Source: Comamonadaceae bacterium (GTDB taxonomy: Bacteria; Pseudomonadota; Gammaproteobacteria; Burkholderiales; Burkholderiaceae_C). Taken from it: a DNA stretch of 22,957 nt. Position numbers and translations under genes: made by a program. Under the pieces are notes generated by a model. The model saw only the letters and a program-made list of their open reading frames with translations. It did not search any database and was not told where the DNA came from. Below are positions 22,600-22,957 of the stretch, in pieces. The stretch's first letter is position 1, and every line of letters begins with the position of its first letter. The stretch is taken from assembly GCA_947478935.1 (NCBI GenBank), contig CANJXV010000009.1:1-22957 (forward strand), in the 5' to 3' direction.

Positions 22600-22957
22600 C
22601 TAATCCCGCGCTTTGCCGCGTAGTTCTTTAATGGCACTGCGCTGGCTTTTAGCCTGCAGGCGCCGCTCTTTGGAGGCGCGCGTCGGACGTGTTGCACGTC
22701 GTGGCTTGGGCGGCAGCGCCACGCTTTGCACAATATCTTGCAGGCGTGCATAGGCGTCCAGCCGGTTCAAGTCCTGGGTGCGGTGGCTTTGCGCCTTGAT
22801 GACCAGCACGCCCTCTGCGGTTATGCGCTTGTCGCGCAGAGCTAGGAGCCGCTCTTTAACGTCTTCGGGCAGTGAGGAGGCGGGAATATCAAAGCGCAAA
22901 TGAATGGCGCTGGAGACTTTGTTGACGTTTTGCCCGCCGGCCCCCTGGGCGCGTATG
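22600..22957 (-). CDS. arfB: Peptidyl-tRNA hydrolase / ribosome-rescue factor ArfB (5' end outside window)
   Basis: The minus-strand frame runs from the right edge to the TAG at 22600. Its first visible codons read I-R-A-Q-G-A-G-G-Q-N-V-N-K-V-S-S-A-I-H-L, containing the Gly-Gly-Gln that catalyses peptidyl-tRNA hydrolysis. The lysine/arginine-rich C-terminal tail (R-R-A-T-R-P-T-R-A-S-K-E-R-R-L) is the part that enters the empty mRNA channel of stalled ribosomes in ArfB/YaeJ. Release factors 1 and 2 are excluded by the short domain and basic tail. An internal ATG at 22899 would miss the GGQ, so the true start is beyond the window. Confidence 0.9.
   Translation of the reverse strand, partial: IRAQGAGGQNVNKVSSAIHLRFDIPASSLPEDVKERLLALRDKRITAEGVLVIKAQSHRTQDLNRLDAYARLQDIVQSVALPPKPRRATRPTRASKERRLQAKSQRSAIKELRGKARD

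Overview
The window looks like a stretch of betaproteobacterial chromosome, most likely Burkholderiales and possibly Comamonadaceae. This is inferred from high-GC coding on the right with FadH, RimO, PhaR, a NUDT19-like Nudix protein and ArfB. A mosaic accessory region occupies roughly the first 9.1 kb. No rRNA, tRNA or CRISPR array was recognised.

Left, 1-3735, is a scrap-yard of mobile DNA. In order it holds: the last codons of an IS3-family transposase; a very AT-rich gene for a polytopic membrane protein of glycosyltransferase-C type appearance; a tiny hydrophobic ORF coupled to it by an ATGA overlap; a 0.5-kb AT-rich spacer with GTGAGTAT repeats; the last ~32 codons of a DUF4102-type tyrosine integrase, not long enough to appear as an ordinary ORF; a frameshifted and truncated IS256-family transposase; and the C-terminal CHAT (caspase-like) domain of a larger protein, joined directly to the IS256 fragment.

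Middle, 3820-9116, is a compact set of six genes, all on the minus strand. From promoter to end these are a tyrosine integrase, a coupled unknown protein, an AlpA-like regulator, an 820-residue AEP primase/zinc-motif/helicase protein, an 83-residue unknown, and a terminase-small-subunit-like protein. Integrase + AlpA + primase-helicase + TerS with no capsid, tail or lysis genes is the layout of a phage satellite (PICI or P4-like). This is the best candidate for a poorly described system here. A sigma70-like promoter and a perfect palindrome precede the integrase. A strong hairpin terminator at 9237-9263 separates this block from the backbone.

Right, 9292-22957, is backbone: a class I glutamine amidotransferase, 2,4-dienoyl-CoA reductase FadH, a Nudix hydrolase, a short CaiB/BaiF-type CoA transferase, a small flavodoxin, a DEDDh exonuclease with an extra C-terminal domain, a MOSC protein, a nitronate monooxygenase-like flavoprotein, RimO, the polyhydroxyalkanoate regulator PhaR, and the GGQ-containing part of ArfB running off the right edge. 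Within it sits a tight four-gene minus-strand operon (19374 down to 16469) with a minimal J-domain protein followed by three proteins of no recognised family. This looks like a dedicated co-chaperone with unknown clients and is the second candidate for new biology.
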